Positions 40,239 to 49,375 of a stretch of DNA of 64,000 nt are shown piece by piece. Every line of letters begins with the position of its first letter. The first letter of the stretch is position 1. The DNA lies in NCBI RefSeq assembly GCF_020217425.1, contig NZ_CP084091.1, positions 248,001 to 312,000 on the forward strand. Direction: 5' to 3'. The stretch is from Halomicrobium urmianum (GTDB taxonomy: Archaea; Halobacteriota; Halobacteria; Halobacteriales; Haloarculaceae). Position numbers and translations under genes: made by a program. The notes beneath the pieces are model-generated. The model saw only the letters and a list, made by a program, of their open reading frames with translations. It was not told where the DNA came from and did no database searches.

Positions 40239-40565
40239 TCAATCAGAGACACGATGCGTTTCGAGATCACGCGTCCAGTAGGTGGCTGGACCACCCGGAC
40301 TACAGCGGGCGCAGAGCTGGAGGGAGCCTTCCAGATGCCCCAGTTCGACGCGGAACCGTGTGAGCGCTGCGAGCGTATCGACGATCAGCCCACAGCCGTC
40401 ACAGGCAACGTGATCGCGGACGTCGGGATTGGGCTCTGTCCGGATAGCACAGTCGACGCAGATCGGGTGGGTGACCCGCTCGTCCTGCCCCCAGGTGTGC
40501 GCCTCACCAGTCTCAGTACCGGGCGGGGCGTCGCAGAACGCACAGCCGATGAGGGTTTGTTGCAT
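40239..40565 (-). CDS. Small protein with three Cys pairs (zinc ribbons)
   Basis: 108 residues with CAFCDAPPG, CVDCAI, CDGCGLI and CARCSPG, i.e. four Cys pairs that could make two zinc sites. ATG 40565 overlaps the stop of the upstream gene (TGATG). Similar short zinc proteins are common on haloarchaeal plasmids and integrated elements; function unknown, DNA or protein binding likely. Confidence 0.65.
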   Translation of the reverse strand: MQQTLIGCAFCDAPPGTETGEAHTWGQDERVTHPICVDCAIRTEPNPDVRDHVACDGCGLIVDTLAALTRFRVELGHLEGSLQLCARCSPGGPATYWTRDLETHRVSD

Positions 40566-40855
40566 CACTCGCCCTCCTCGCCGGCATCGCGGCAGGCCGT
40601 CCAGCCACGGTGGAAGACAGCCAGCTGCGTCGATGAGTCGAACGCGGCGCCGCTCGGCTCGTGAACCAGAACGTGGTCCTCGGGAACCGGAGTGACGACA
40701 TCCGCGTCTATGAGCTCGCTGACCAAGCGTTGGGCCGTCGCGTCGCCGACGTCCGCCGTGTTGACGCTGGTGGCGTCGCGGTCCTGAGCGAGAAGTTCTT
40801 TCTCGAACTGTTCGTAGTCGGCACTCGTGTCGTCGTGAGGATCGGGACCAAGCAT
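40565..40855 (-). CDS. Small acidic protein upstream of the zinc-ribbon gene
   Basis: 96 residues, acidic, with no motif recognised. A helical N-terminal half (YEQFEKELLAQDRDATS) and a beta-rich C-terminal half (DHVLVHEPSGAAFD). Translationally coupled to the zinc protein gene (TGATG overlap). Part of the same small accessory operon. Confidence 0.55.
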   Translation of the reverse strand: MLGPDPHDDTSADYEQFEKELLAQDRDATSVNTADVGDATAQRLVSELIDADVVTPVPEDHVLVHEPSGAAFDSSTQLAVFHRGWTACRDAGEEGE

Positions 40856-41073
40856 ACTGAGTCACGCCGCGCACGTTGTCGCGCGCTGCACGCCTCCCGG
40901 CGCCGACAAACAGCTCATGGCGCACAGATTCGGTACCTCCTCGGATCGCTCGGCTGCCAGGATTTACTCACTCGAGGAGTCGGGCGGAGGGTGGGGGAAA
41001 GGAAGTGGATCCAGCCCCAGCGTTAACCAACACTGTGTCGGTATCGGCAGAGAATATTGGTTAAGGCTAGCTG

Positions 41074-41514
41074 CTACGGCGTTCGGAGCTCTCGAACTGG
41101 CTTCACGACGGAGGTATCCAGCTCGCTGGCTGCTTCTTCACCTTCCCGCTCCGGCGGCGTCAAGGGCGACCGCGTGAGCTGGGTAATGAGCTCCTCTCGA
41201 ACGGTTCGGCGAGAGATGGTGGTCTCGTGCCAGCCCAGCCGGTCGTCGAAGTGCCGCTTCTGGAACTGCTCGCCGACGTCGTCAGCGGCGACGTACTGCG
41301 TCCGCGTCGACCACCCGACATGCCGGGAGACAAAGACGGCGCCCACAGCCTCATGTGTGAGTTCGACGAGGGTACACTCCACGAGCGCGACGACCGACGC
41401 GTGATCCCGGTCGGTCGGGACCGTCACCTCGAGATCCGTCCAGGGCGCCGGACCGTCAGGGGTACTTGCCGCTTGATGCGTTACCCGTGTCTTGTTGTGT
41501 CGTTCCGAAGCCAT
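41074..41514 (-). CDS. Unknown protein, copy A of a duplicated module
   Basis: 146 residues beginning MASERHNKTR. The core (DLEVTVPTDRDHASVVALVECTLVELTHEAVGAVFVSRHVG...RFHFDDRLGWHETTISRRTVREELITQLTR) is about 80% identical to the product of 62505-62945. No known domain; one long amphipathic helix and an Arg-rich stretch suggest nucleic acid binding, untested. ATG 41514 is chosen because the copy B product begins the same way. Upstream DNA is conserved between the copies over at least 350 bp. Confidence 0.7.
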   Translation of the reverse strand: MASERHNKTRVTHQAASTPDGPAPWTDLEVTVPTDRDHASVVALVECTLVELTHEAVGAVFVSRHVGWSTRTQYVAADDVGEQFQKRHFDDRLGWHETTISRRTVREELITQLTRSPLTPPEREGEEAASELDTSVVKPVRELRTP

Positions 41515-41870
41515 CGTCCATTGGGGGCACGTAATGCGCCCCGCCACCCCCTCGTGGGGGCGATAGACACCACCGAAATACACTCGCTCACCCTATGCGC
41601 TAAATCTGATACTTTCTTGACTCCACTCTCCCTGTGATGGCCCCTTGGCCTGAGAGAGTCGGCGGCCTTCGCACACCGCATATCGGCTCTTTCTTTGGAC
41701 AAGATCCGCGATATACAAGGCAGGACTACGCCCTCAAATTGCAGAAGAGGGACGTCGGGACAATTTGAGGCCGTAGAAAGTACCTCGACGAATCTGGGAA
41801 CACTTCCTGAAACACAGAATTTGTTCGACGGCGGGGTAATGAGGGCGATATAAGCGGTTTCTGGATTGTG
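41515..41870. repeat. Conserved non-coding part of the duplicated module, copy A
   Basis: Matches 62946-63290 with scattered differences, including GGGGGCAC, GCGCCCCGCCACC and CTCGTGGGGGCGATAGACACCACCG blocks and TATGCGCTAAATCTGATAC. In copy B this stretch leads into a plus-strand small gene (63145-63366); here the corresponding frame has lost its ATG and carries changes, so it looks decayed. Confidence 0.55.
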
Positions 41871-42355
41871 TTAGGTTGCTGCTCCATCTAGTCCGAGAAT
41901 CTCTAGGTACCGCAGCTCAGCATTTCGAAGGTTGAAATAACCCCGATACGAACGATTCTGGCCGTGTTAGCCACTGAAATTGCTCGACGGAATTCAGAAA
42001 GATCCGAATCTAGTCTGCGGCCCAATTTCCAGAAATCTTATGGAAGTAGATATCTGTGAGGTCTTGACAGTGTATTCAGTTTAGGGGAGTCAGTGTGTAG
42101 ATACAGAGAAAATACTTATCAATCGCAACTTGCGCAACAGTCTGGATTCAACGGCCTCATCAACAACTGTTCTTCACCCTGACCCAGACCTGTTTGTGCA
42201 ATTGCTCGGAAAGAGAGACACCCACTCATTATTTGGGGTTCTCGTCCTTCTTATCGCAGGGATCGTGTTTTTGGAACTAAGATGAGTGTTGTCAGCCGGG
42301 TCTAGTACTAACGGCATAACTTTCCGAGGTGTCTTCGCTGAGAACCAGTTCAGAA
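41871..42355. other. Gene-poor stretch
   Basis: No complete gene. The plus strand at about 42195-42286 holds the end of a frame (LLGKRDTHSLFGVLVLLIAGIVFLELR) that reads like one membrane helix but has no start codon, probably a relic. Confidence 0.35.
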
Positions 42356-44518
42356 TCAGTCTGTCGGGCGAGCTTGGCCAGGAACAGATACATCAGGGAG
42401 GTCCGGGACAGAGAGGTCGGTACGCCGGAGCAGTTGGGCGTTGATCGCGACAATGACGGTACTCAGTGACATCAGCAGGGCGCCCACGGCGGGCGACAGC
42501 AGAACTCCAATCGGCGCAAGTACCCCAGCTGCCAGCGGAATAGCGAAGACGTTGTATCCGGCTGCCCAGATGATGTTCTCCTGCATCTTCCGGTAGCTTG
42601 CCTTACTCAGTTTCACGAGGCGGGCTACGTCCACTGGGTTGTTCTGGACGAGGATGACGTCAGCTGATTGCACGGCGACGTCAGTACCGCTACCGATGGC
42701 AATGCCGACGTCGGCCCGAGTGAGCGCCGGCGCGTCGTTGACGCCGTCGCCGACCATCGCTACGAGCTTGCCCTGGTCCTGGAGCTCCTGTACCTTCTTG
42801 TCCTTGTCCTCTGGTAGTACCTCGGCGAACACCGTGTCGATGCCCAGTTCGTCGGCAACGGCCTCGGCAACATCTCGTGAGTCACCTGTCAGCATTGCGA
42901 CCTCGATACCCAGGTCGTGGAGTGCCTCGACGACTCGGTAGCTCTCCTCGCGGATAACGTCGGCCATCGCGAACGCCGCGATCAGTTCGCTGTCCCGCAC
43001 CAGGTAGACGACCGTCTGGGCGTCGTCGCCGGCCTCGTTGGCGAAGGCCTGCAGCTCGCTGGGAACGTCGCTCTCGAGGTGATCCAGGAGGTTCGGGCCA
43101 CCGACGTAGACTTCCTGTCCCCCGACAGTCGCGCGGACCCCACGTCCTTTCATCGCCTCGAAGTCGTCGGCGTCGGGGGCATCGATTCCGCGCTTGGTGG
43201 CAGCCTCTCTGATGGCGCGAGCGATCATGTGTTCGGAATCGCCTTCGACCGCTGCCGCGAGCTCGAATGCCTCGTCCTCGCCGACGCCGTCGATCGTCGC
43301 CAGTCCGACGACCCCGTGCTCGCCCTCAGTGAGGGTCCCGGTCTTGTCGAAGATGATCGAGTCGAGGTTGCGCGCCTCTTCCATGGCGATGCGGTCGCGG
43401 ACGAGCATCCCGTTGCGGGCGGCCAGCGAGGTGTTGATCACCACGACGAGCGGAATCGCCAGCCCGAGCGCGTGCGGACACGCGATGACGAGGACGGTGA
43501 CGACCCGCTCGATGACGGTCGCGTCGAACGTCGTCGCCACCGTCCAGGCGACCGCCGTGACGACAGCGGCGCCGAGGGCGACGTAGAACAGCCACCCCGC
43601 CGCCCGGTCGGCCAGCGCCTGGGTTCGGGACTTGCCCGACTGGGCCTCTTCGACGAGGCGCATGATCCCCGCCAGCGTCGTCTCCTCGCCCGTTGCGTCG
43701 ATCCGCACCCGGAGGCTGCCGTCGCCGTTGACGGTGCCGCCGATCACCTCGTCGCCCGGCTCCTTGGAGACGGGTTTCGACTCGCCGGTGATCATCGACT
43801 CGTTGACGTCCGAGTCACCCTCCTCGACGACGCCGTCCGCGGGCACGCTCGCGCCCGGCCGGACGAGCACGAGGTCGCCTTCCGAGAGCTCGTTCACCGG
43901 TACTTCCTCGGTCTCGCCGGACTCGGTGATGCGCTCGGCGGTGTCAGGCATCAGCTTCGCTAGTTCGTCGAGCGCGCTGGAGGCCCGTCGGACCGAGCGC
44001 ATCTCGATCCAGTGGCCCAGCAGCATGATGTCGATCAGCGTCACCAGTTCCCAGAAGAACGCCGACTGCGTCGGGAAGACGACGCTCGCGAGGCTGTAGA
44101 CGAACGCGACCACGATCGCCATCGAGATGAGCGTCATCATCCCCGGCGACCGATCCTTCAGCTCGGGCGCCGCCATCCGCAGGAATGGCACGCCGCCGAT
44201 CGCGAAGACGATCACCGCGAAGACGGGGTTGATCCACTCGCTGCCCGGGAACGCCGGGACCGAGAAGTTCAGCCACTCCTGGAGCGTCGGGCTATACAGG
44301 AGCACCGGGATCGACAGGAGCGTCGAGACGAAGAAGCGACGGCGGAACATCTGCTCGTGGCCTTCGTGCATCCCGCCGTGGCCCTCGTGACCGCCGTTGT
44401 CACCGTGGCCACCGTGATCACCGTGGCCATGCTGCCCGTGTTCGTGGGACGTCTCGTGACCGACTCGATCTTCGACCTCGTGTTTCGCTTCGTCTGCGTC
44501 GGCCTCGTCCTCGATCAT
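42356..44518 (-). CDS. copB: CPH-type heavy-metal (copper) P-type ATPase
   Basis: 720 residues. The N-terminus is a His/Gly-rich tail ([17 protein letters not shown]...) instead of CxxC metal domains. The core has all P1B motifs: TGES phosphatase loop (ITGESKPV), [11 protein letters not shown] (CPH metal site), [10 protein letters not shown] phosphorylation site, [10 protein letters not shown], and [21 protein letters not shown] and a His-rich tail define the CopB group, which exports Cu(II), Ag or similar ions. A 35-codon acidic ORF lies directly upstream; the metal regulator gene at 48418-49014 is broken. Confidence 0.9.
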   Translation of the reverse strand: MIEDEADADEAKHEVEDRVGHETSHEHGQHGHGDHGGHGDNGGHEGHGGMHEGHEQMFRRRFFVSTLLSIPVLLYSPTLQEWLNFSVPAFPGSEWINPVFAVIVFAIGGVPFLRMAAPELKDRSPGMMTLISMAIVVAFVYSLASVVFPTQSAFFWELVTLIDIMLLGHWIEMRSVRRASSALDELAKLMPDTAERITESGETEEVPVNELSEGDLVLVRPGASVPADGVVEEGDSDVNESMITGESKPVSKEPGDEVIGGTVNGDGSLRVRIDATGEETTLAGIMRLVEEAQSGKSRTQALADRAAGWLFYVALGAAVVTAVAWTVATTFDATVIERVVTVLVIACPHALGLAIPLVVVINTSLAARNGMLVRDRIAMEEARNLDSIIFDKTGTLTEGEHGVVGLATIDGVGEDEAFELAAAVEGDSEHMIARAIREAATKRGIDAPDADDFEAMKGRGVRATVGGQEVYVGGPNLLDHLESDVPSELQAFANEAGDDAQTVVYLVRDSELIAAFAMADVIREESYRVVEALHDLGIEVAMLTGDSRDVAEAVADELGIDTVFAEVLPEDKDKKVQELQDQGKLVAMVGDGVNDAPALTRADVGIAIGSGTDVAVQSADVILVQNNPVDVARLVKLSKASYRKMQENIIWAAGYNVFAIPLAAGVLAPIGVLLSPAVGALLMSLSTVIVAINAQLLRRTDLSVPDLPDVSVPGQARPTD

Positions 44519-44521
44519 CGA

Positions 44522-44629
44522 CTACTCGACCCGGGACTCGTTGTCGAGTCCCTCGTCTGCGTCAGCGTCGTCGCGACGACGGGAACGTTCTTCGGGCGGG
44601 TCTCCGTCGTCGGGTGAGTGGTCGTCCAT
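44522..44629 (-). CDS. Short acidic ORF directly upstream of copB
   Basis: A 35-residue frame (MDDHSPDDGDPPEERSRRRD...) from ATG 44629 to TAG 44522-44524, ending 3 nt before the copB start. Its acidic, Asp-rich composition is that of haloarchaeal proteins, and a TATA-like TATCGTAC lies about 25 nt upstream of it. It may be a leader peptide for copB or a translated relic. Confidence 0.4.
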   Translation of the reverse strand: MDDHSPDDGDPPEERSRRRDDADADEGLDNESRVE

Positions 44630-44659
44630 CGTGATCGTTACCTGACTGTACGATACCGA

Positions 44660-45183
44660 GAGTGATGGATGTGAGGGGCGAGGTTGTTCACTGCCCTCGT
44701 CGTGGACTCACGAACTGTTCCACCAGTCGTGCCGAACGCTACTCGTTGCATTGGAACGGCTCTAGTGCGTACTACGACGGCCACTCTCCAGTGGCTTCCC
44801 GTTAAGAATCGAAAGGCGGCTAGATTGGCCCACAGGAGAGCATGATGGACGATGTGACTCGGGAGCGAGAGAAAATCGGGGTACTGACCATAGGAACGAC
44901 CGAGAGAAACGCAAGAATCGAAAGTGCCAGCAGTCGTGAATACAGCAATCTAAACCGAAATCGCAGTGAATTAACTCGTCGTATAGACTCCCATAGCCGT
45001 GTCACAGACCATCTCTGCACGCCGATCTCGGCCTGTCGGTGACGGGCACAGGGCTGGAGATCGCGTTCGCTGCAGGCTCCGTCACAGAAGAACCGTTCGC
45101 CCCTCTCTGAAACGTGAGCGAACAGCGTTCGCCGCGACGGCACGCGAGACATCGAGTCGTTCTGGAGTAACCGGCAGTGGCCG
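44660..45183. other. Gene-poor stretch between copB and the deaminase remnant
   Basis: No supported gene. Frames crossing it are basic or Ser/Arg-rich and lack promoters. Confidence 0.35.
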
Positions 45184-45603
45184 TTGACATCGCGATCCAC
45201 GGCGCCCGCGTACTCGCTCGGCGACGAGGTCGGGAGCGTCGAACCGGGAAAGTGTGCGGACCTGATCGTCCTCGACGTGGACACGCCGAAGTTTACGCCG
45301 CTGATCAACGTACCGGCGCACGTGGTGAACAACGCCGCGCCGACCGACGTGGAGACAGTGATCGTCGACGGGGACGTCGTCGTCTGGGACGAGACTGTCA
45401 GGACAGTGGACGCCGACGCAGTGCAGCGGCGTGCAGAGCACGCAGTCGACCGCTTCGCCGACGAGACGGACTGGGACCTGGACATCGGCGGCGGTGAACC
45501 GCCGGGGACGGTCGATACGGTTCGGGATATCCCGAAACGGGGTCCTGTTCAGCGGCTGTCCCGCCTCGCCGTTCAGTCGGTCCGCGATAGCGTCCCCTTC
45601 TGA
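45184..45603 (+). pseudogene. C-terminal remnant of an amidohydrolase (MtaD/SAH deaminase type)
   Basis: The readable part (LGDEVGSVEPGKCADLIVLDVDTPKFTPLINVPAHVVNNAAPTDVETVIVDGDVVVWDETV...) is the closing beta-sandwich of 5-methylthioadenosine/S-adenosylhomocysteine deaminase-like enzymes. The metal-binding barrel (about 300 residues) is missing. The first 8 residues are from unrelated sequence, so the break is near 45205. The alpha/beta hydrolase gene starts 6 nt downstream. Confidence 0.7.
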
Positions 45604-45608
45604 GTTCC

Positions 45609-46544
45609 ATGCCAGAGCAAACATTCCCGCCAGGATACGTCCCGTTCGCGGACGTTCGCGAATCGCTTCCGGAACCGCGTCGGGTGCAGGTGTCGGAGTC
45701 GGTCGCGCTGGAGACCCTACACCTGCCCGGACCGGACCCGCCGATCGTGTTCGTCCACGGCGGGCTCGGCTCCCTGTGGAACCCGTATCCACAGCTCGCG
45801 GCCTTCGAGGGGGAACGCGAACTGGTGGCCTACGCTCTCGCCGGCAACGGGAACTCGACGGCGCGCCCGGAGCAGTCCCTCGACGGTCACGTCGCCGACC
45901 TCCGCGATCTGCTCGACGAACTCGGCGTCGACCGGCCGATCGTCCACGGCCACAGCTACGGCACTGCCGTCGCCATTGAGTACGCGAAGCGCCATCCGAC
46001 GGCGGGCGTCGTCCTGCACGCCGGTGGTGATCACGACCTCACGCCGGCGTGGGAGAAGCCGCTGTTGCGGCTGTTCCTGACGCTCCGTCTCTATCGGTTC
46101 CCCGCAAACGACGCACTCGTCCGTCAGCTGGCCTACTCCGTGGGGTTCCACGATGAGACGTCGCGGGCCGTGGTCGAGGACTTCCTGCAATCGAATCCGC
46201 TCCCGCATCGTCGGTCGGCGTGGACGACGGTCACCGAGGCCTTCTGGGGGTACGACGGACGGTCGGACGTCGACCGAGTCGACGTGCCGACGCTCGTCGT
46301 ACACGGACCCGCTGATGGAATCGTTCCGGTCAGGGTGGCGCGAGAAACTGCCGGTCGCTTGCCCGACAGCGTGTTCTGTCGAGTCCAGCGAACCGGCCAC
46401 GTCGCGATGATCGAGCGTCCGTCCGTCTACAATAGTCTGCTCCGGGCCCACGTTCAGTGCGTTCGAGACGGCCGTGACATCGAAACAGCGGTTCGAGACT
46501 GGGCCCGCGAGGACGGTAGTAGCACCGAGTTCACCCACGACTGA
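45609..46544 (+). CDS. Alpha/beta hydrolase
   Basis: 311 residues. Oxyanion motif FVHGGLG, nucleophile elbow GHSYG (Ser about residue 117), acid in VVHGPADGIVP and His in RTGHVAMIE give a full catalytic triad; a helical cap lies between. No signal peptide. It follows the deaminase remnant by 6 nt and was probably the second gene of that operon, so its promoter may now be lost or replaced. Substrate unknown. Confidence 0.8.
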   Translation: MPEQTFPPGYVPFADVRESLPEPRRVQVSESVALETLHLPGPDPPIVFVHGGLGSLWNPYPQLAAFEGERELVAYALAGNGNSTARPEQSLDGHVADLRDLLDELGVDRPIVHGHSYGTAVAIEYAKRHPTAGVVLHAGGDHDLTPAWEKPLLRLFLTLRLYRFPANDALVRQLAYSVGFHDETSRAVVEDFLQSNPLPHRRSAWTTVTEAFWGYDGRSDVDRVDVPTLVVHGPADGIVPVRVARETAGRLPDSVFCRVQRTGHVAMIERPSVYNSLLRAHVQCVRDGRDIETAVRDWAREDGSSTEFTHD

Positions 46545-46861
46545 AGTCACGAGGTCACACGACCACAGACCGTGTTCACCCACGTCTTCCAGAGTATCCC
46601 GAACTCGTGGAGGTTCGATTCACATCTGACCCAGTACGGCCCCCGACAAGGAAGTGGGTTTGAGAGCCTCGCTTCCGTCTCGATATTTGAATCAATTGAC
46701 GGCAAATCATTGAAAGTCCACCTGCTGTCGGCTTCGTATATTGGCTAAAGCCGCCAAGTTTCCATCTATATCTGTAGATATCATCACCTAATCTAATATT
46801 TACCAATAATAATTTACACACTTGTATACACACTGTAAGTGGCATCGGCCGAAGATATAGG

Positions 46862-47215
46862 ATGTCAGATCTCATATCTCAAGTGAGAAGTTCTATGTCC
46901 GGGAACGATACAAACGAGAAGTCCTCTGATGAGATCGTAGAGCGGATAGAAGGGGCGGAATGGTATTCCTTACTCGCAAAAATAGGGTTTGGAATCATCC
47001 TACTCGCCTTCTTCAGTGCATTGATTGCCGTTCTTCCAACCAATCTGGACAGTATATCCGCAGCAGTAAATTCGATATTGATGCCCCTGATATTCGTTGG
47101 AATGGGGTTCTTGCTCCTCGGGATCGCTATGCACCTCCATCTTCTCCATCTCAATCTTATACGGCAGATCCAGAAGCAAATGGACAAGCCAGACGACGAA
47201 GACGATGGCACTTAG
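46862..47215 (+). CDS. Small two-helix membrane protein
   Basis: 117 residues with two long hydrophobic helices (LLAKIGFGIILLAFFSALIAVL and LMPLIFVGMGFLLLGIAMHL) and charged ends. AT-rich codons unlike the neighbourhood suggest acquired DNA. ATG 46862 is taken, ATG 46895 possible. No family recognised. Confidence 0.65.
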   Translation: MSDLISQVRSSMSGNDTNEKSSDEIVERIEGAEWYSLLAKIGFGIILLAFFSALIAVLPTNLDSISAAVNSILMPLIFVGMGFLLLGIAMHLHLLHLNLIRQIQKQMDKPDDEDDGT

Positions 47216-47309
47216 ACCATCACATCAGCATCGATTAAATTGCTAAATTCATATACTACTCAGCTTGGAGAACATTACGAGTGCGTAACCGTAGACACAT
47301 GACTTACCT

Positions 47310-47705
47310 TCACCCCATATAACCAGGATTATCGGTATGACGAATTGCTGTAGTCGTCTGGTATAAGGAAAGGACAGTCACGATAGCGCCGCTCACAACG
47401 GAGTTCCAGAATGCTATCTGTGCAACACTACTAAAGAACGAACTCGCGATAATCCATAGACCGAGAACTAATGTAAGTCCTGACATTCCTGCATGAGTTG
47501 AAACACCCATCTGAATCCGTTGATAATTATAGCCACTAGCAATCACGATCAACGACCCGATGAGTACAGCTACTTTCGCGCCTCTAACTACGGTATCAAG
47601 CAGGAACGGGGTCGCCATTATCCACGTACCGATAATCCCGCCGAGTAACGCTGACCACCTCAGGAATGCGTGACCTCTAGATGATAGAAAACTCTCCTCT
47701 TCCAC
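47310..47705 (-). CDS. SPW-repeat-like membrane protein
   Basis: 131 residues, four hydrophobic helices in two similar halves: RWSALLGGIIGTWIMATPFLL and LTLVLGLWIIASSFF, the pattern of SPW-repeat proteins (Ser-Pro-Trp at each second helix), here with relaxed SPW residues. AT-rich like the preceding gene. Function of the family is unknown. Confidence 0.65.
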   Translation of the reverse strand: MEEESFLSSRGHAFLRWSALLGGIIGTWIMATPFLLDTVVRGAKVAVLIGSLIVIASGYNYQRIQMGVSTHAGMSGLTLVLGLWIIASSFFSSVAQIAFWNSVVSGAIVTVLSLYQTTTAIRHTDNPGYMG

Positions 47706-48095
47706 TGTTGTTACGCTAATTCGTGTCCAGATAGTTTACGCTATTGTAAGTTTGCCGTTCAGAGAGAAGTAAGTCAGGTGATCAGGCGTCGACGACTAGA
47801 ATCACTCTAATTTATTTTCCCGCTCAGGTCCGCGACAATACTTGTCGATTCCTTCGCACCCAACGGTAGACAGTACTGACATCGGGGCGAAGCGTTTGTC
47901 TCCACAAGTGACCCCGATCTACGACGTGTTGAAACGGCACGCTGGCAACGACGTGGTCGAATGCTCCGATGTTCTCCAGATCCGTAGTCTCTGGTGCTAC
48001 TGCTTTCCGGATTGGTGTGAGCACCTCGTCTATCGAATAGGAAGAGATACATCAGTCGACCAAACATGCAAAGGTGTTAGTACACTAAAAGGTCC
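47706..48095. other. Gene-poor stretch with a possible decayed frame
   Basis: A minus-strand frame at 47824-48024 (PIRKAVAPETTDLENIGAFDHVV...STVYRWVRRNRQVLSRT) has a helix-turn-helix-like end but no ATG and a stop upstream. I treat it as coding debris. Confidence 0.35.
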
Positions 48096-48401
48096 ATGGC
48101 GACAGAAACCGTCGAGGGATACGTTATCGACGTCGGATGCATCCGGAAGAACGCTCGCGATGAACTCCTCGAGAAGGCGCAAACGCACTCACGTGAGTGT
48201 GCATTGATGGGCCACTGCGTCGAAAGCGGCTACGGCATCGTGACCGACGAGGATCAACTGATCGTTCTGGACGCAGAGGCGACCCCGGATATAGTGACCA
48301 CCGTGGAACGGAGCGATACGGAGGAGGGGATCCGGCTCCGCGTCGAGAGAGACGAGCAAGACGGGTCGATGGAAACGACCACCGTCGAGGAAGTCGAGTA
48401 G
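48096..48401 (+). CDS. Small Cys-containing protein of unknown function
   Basis: 101 residues. The order VEGYVIDVGCIRK...HSRECALMGHCVESGYGIVTDEDQLIVLD recalls small bacterial and archaeal proteins with 'GYLVD..C...C...C..SGYG(I/V)LTDDG', whose three Cys may bind metal. ATG 48096 with TATA-like CTAAAAG region upstream. It converges with the broken TRASH-type metal regulator, 16 nt apart, suggesting a metal-related role, inferred from context. Confidence 0.65.
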   Translation: MATETVEGYVIDVGCIRKNARDELLEKAQTHSRECALMGHCVESGYGIVTDEDQLIVLDAEATPDIVTTVERSDTEEGIRLRVERDEQDGSMETTTVEEVE

Positions 48402-48417
48402 GGACCCTCAGTAGGGC

Positions 48418-49014
48418 TCACTCCCCGTCAGCCGCAGTGCGCAATTTCTCGTACTCCTCCCTGAAGAGTGCCTCACAGGAGGAGCAGCAGAGATAGTACC
48501 TTCGCTCTTCGATTTCTATCGACACCCCGTCTCCATCGATCGGTTTTCCGCACTGGACGCACTCCGTTGCGAGATCGGCTTCGTCGATCTGCGGATTCCA
48601 GATGGAGTTCTCGACTTTCTGGATCTCGTAGTTCCTGAGCTTTTGCTCATCCACGACGTCGCCGAACAGAGAGGCGAGTTCCCGGTCGTCGACGAAGGCG
48701 TGGACGACGATCCGGGGCTCGAAGGTCTGGAAGACGCACTCGACCGAATCGACGCCGGTCAGCGACTCGACGACGTCGTCGGTCTCGCCCGGCTCCGTCT
48801 CGATCTGAACGACGACCGAGTCGCCGGTCCGCAGTTTCGATCGGTCGATGTCGACGGTGAACCCCTAGATCACTCCGTGTTCCCTGAGTCGATCGACGCG
48901 GTTCGAAACGGTGGGCGACGAGAGACCGACCGCTTCGGCGATCTCCGTGTACGATCGGCGTGCGTCGTCGAGGAGGAGCTGGAGTATCTCCGCGTCCGTC
49001 TCGTCGATTTCCAT
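48418..49014 (-). pseudogene. AsnC/Lrp-type regulator with TRASH metal-sensing domain, broken
   Basis: From ATG 49014 the frame encodes a typical AsnC helix-turn-helix (MEIDETDAEILQLLLDDARRS...LSSPTVSNRVDRLREHGVI), then a TAG at 48867-48865 and a frameshift near 48845. The rest stays readable in another frame: DSVVVQIETEPGETDDVVESLTGVDSVECVFQ, then a TRASH domain (CVQCGKPIDGDGV...YYLCCSSCEALF). Haloarchaeal proteins of this layout (e.g. VNG1179C of Halobacterium) control copper ATPase genes. Both lesions lie between DNA-binding and sensor halves, so the separate halves could survive but the intact protein cannot be made without readthrough. Confidence 0.75.
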
Positions 49015-49219
49015 TGTATCTCACAGAACGCCCTAGAGGAGTACCAATTCGGCGCTGGCTATGGCAAGGGACTCTAGATCCGTTTTTAAGTACTTCTGAA
49101 ACACCCGGAAGCGCCGCCCAGTTCAACCCCGGAAGTACCAGAGCGAACAGAGGAAAGCGACGAGCCCCAACGATTCCACATGTCGCTCACTGCGGCAGTC
49201 AGACACGTCGACCAGTTGA

Positions 49220-49375
49220 ACGGGGAAGACAGAGCGGGCCCGGAAGATCGCCTCGAAGCTACTGCCGTCGTTCGTGGACGGACTGACTGCTGTCAGAACT
49301 CGGCTGCTGGGAGCCAGGCTGGACAGCACACCCGGTGAGCCCACTCACTTCAGCACGACATTACCGACAAAATGA
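49220..49375 (+). pseudogene. 3' remnant of a gene upstream of the CWB2/DUF4396-type operon
   Basis: A 51-codon frame without start (RARKIASKLLPSFVDGLTAVRTRLLG...PTHFSTTLPTK) ends in an ATGA overlap with the gene at 49372. Such an overlap is typical of operon partners, which suggests the 5' part of this gene was lost. Confidence 0.4.

Noticed and set aside
44820-45485. A 221-codon minus-strand frame between copB and the hydrolase
   Set aside because: It opposes the clear deaminase remnant and is Ser/Arg-rich; only a short hydrophobic run near the end looks protein-like.
47824-48024. A small frame with a helix-turn-helix-like end
   Set aside because: No ATG, stop directly upstream, no promoter; listed only as debris.
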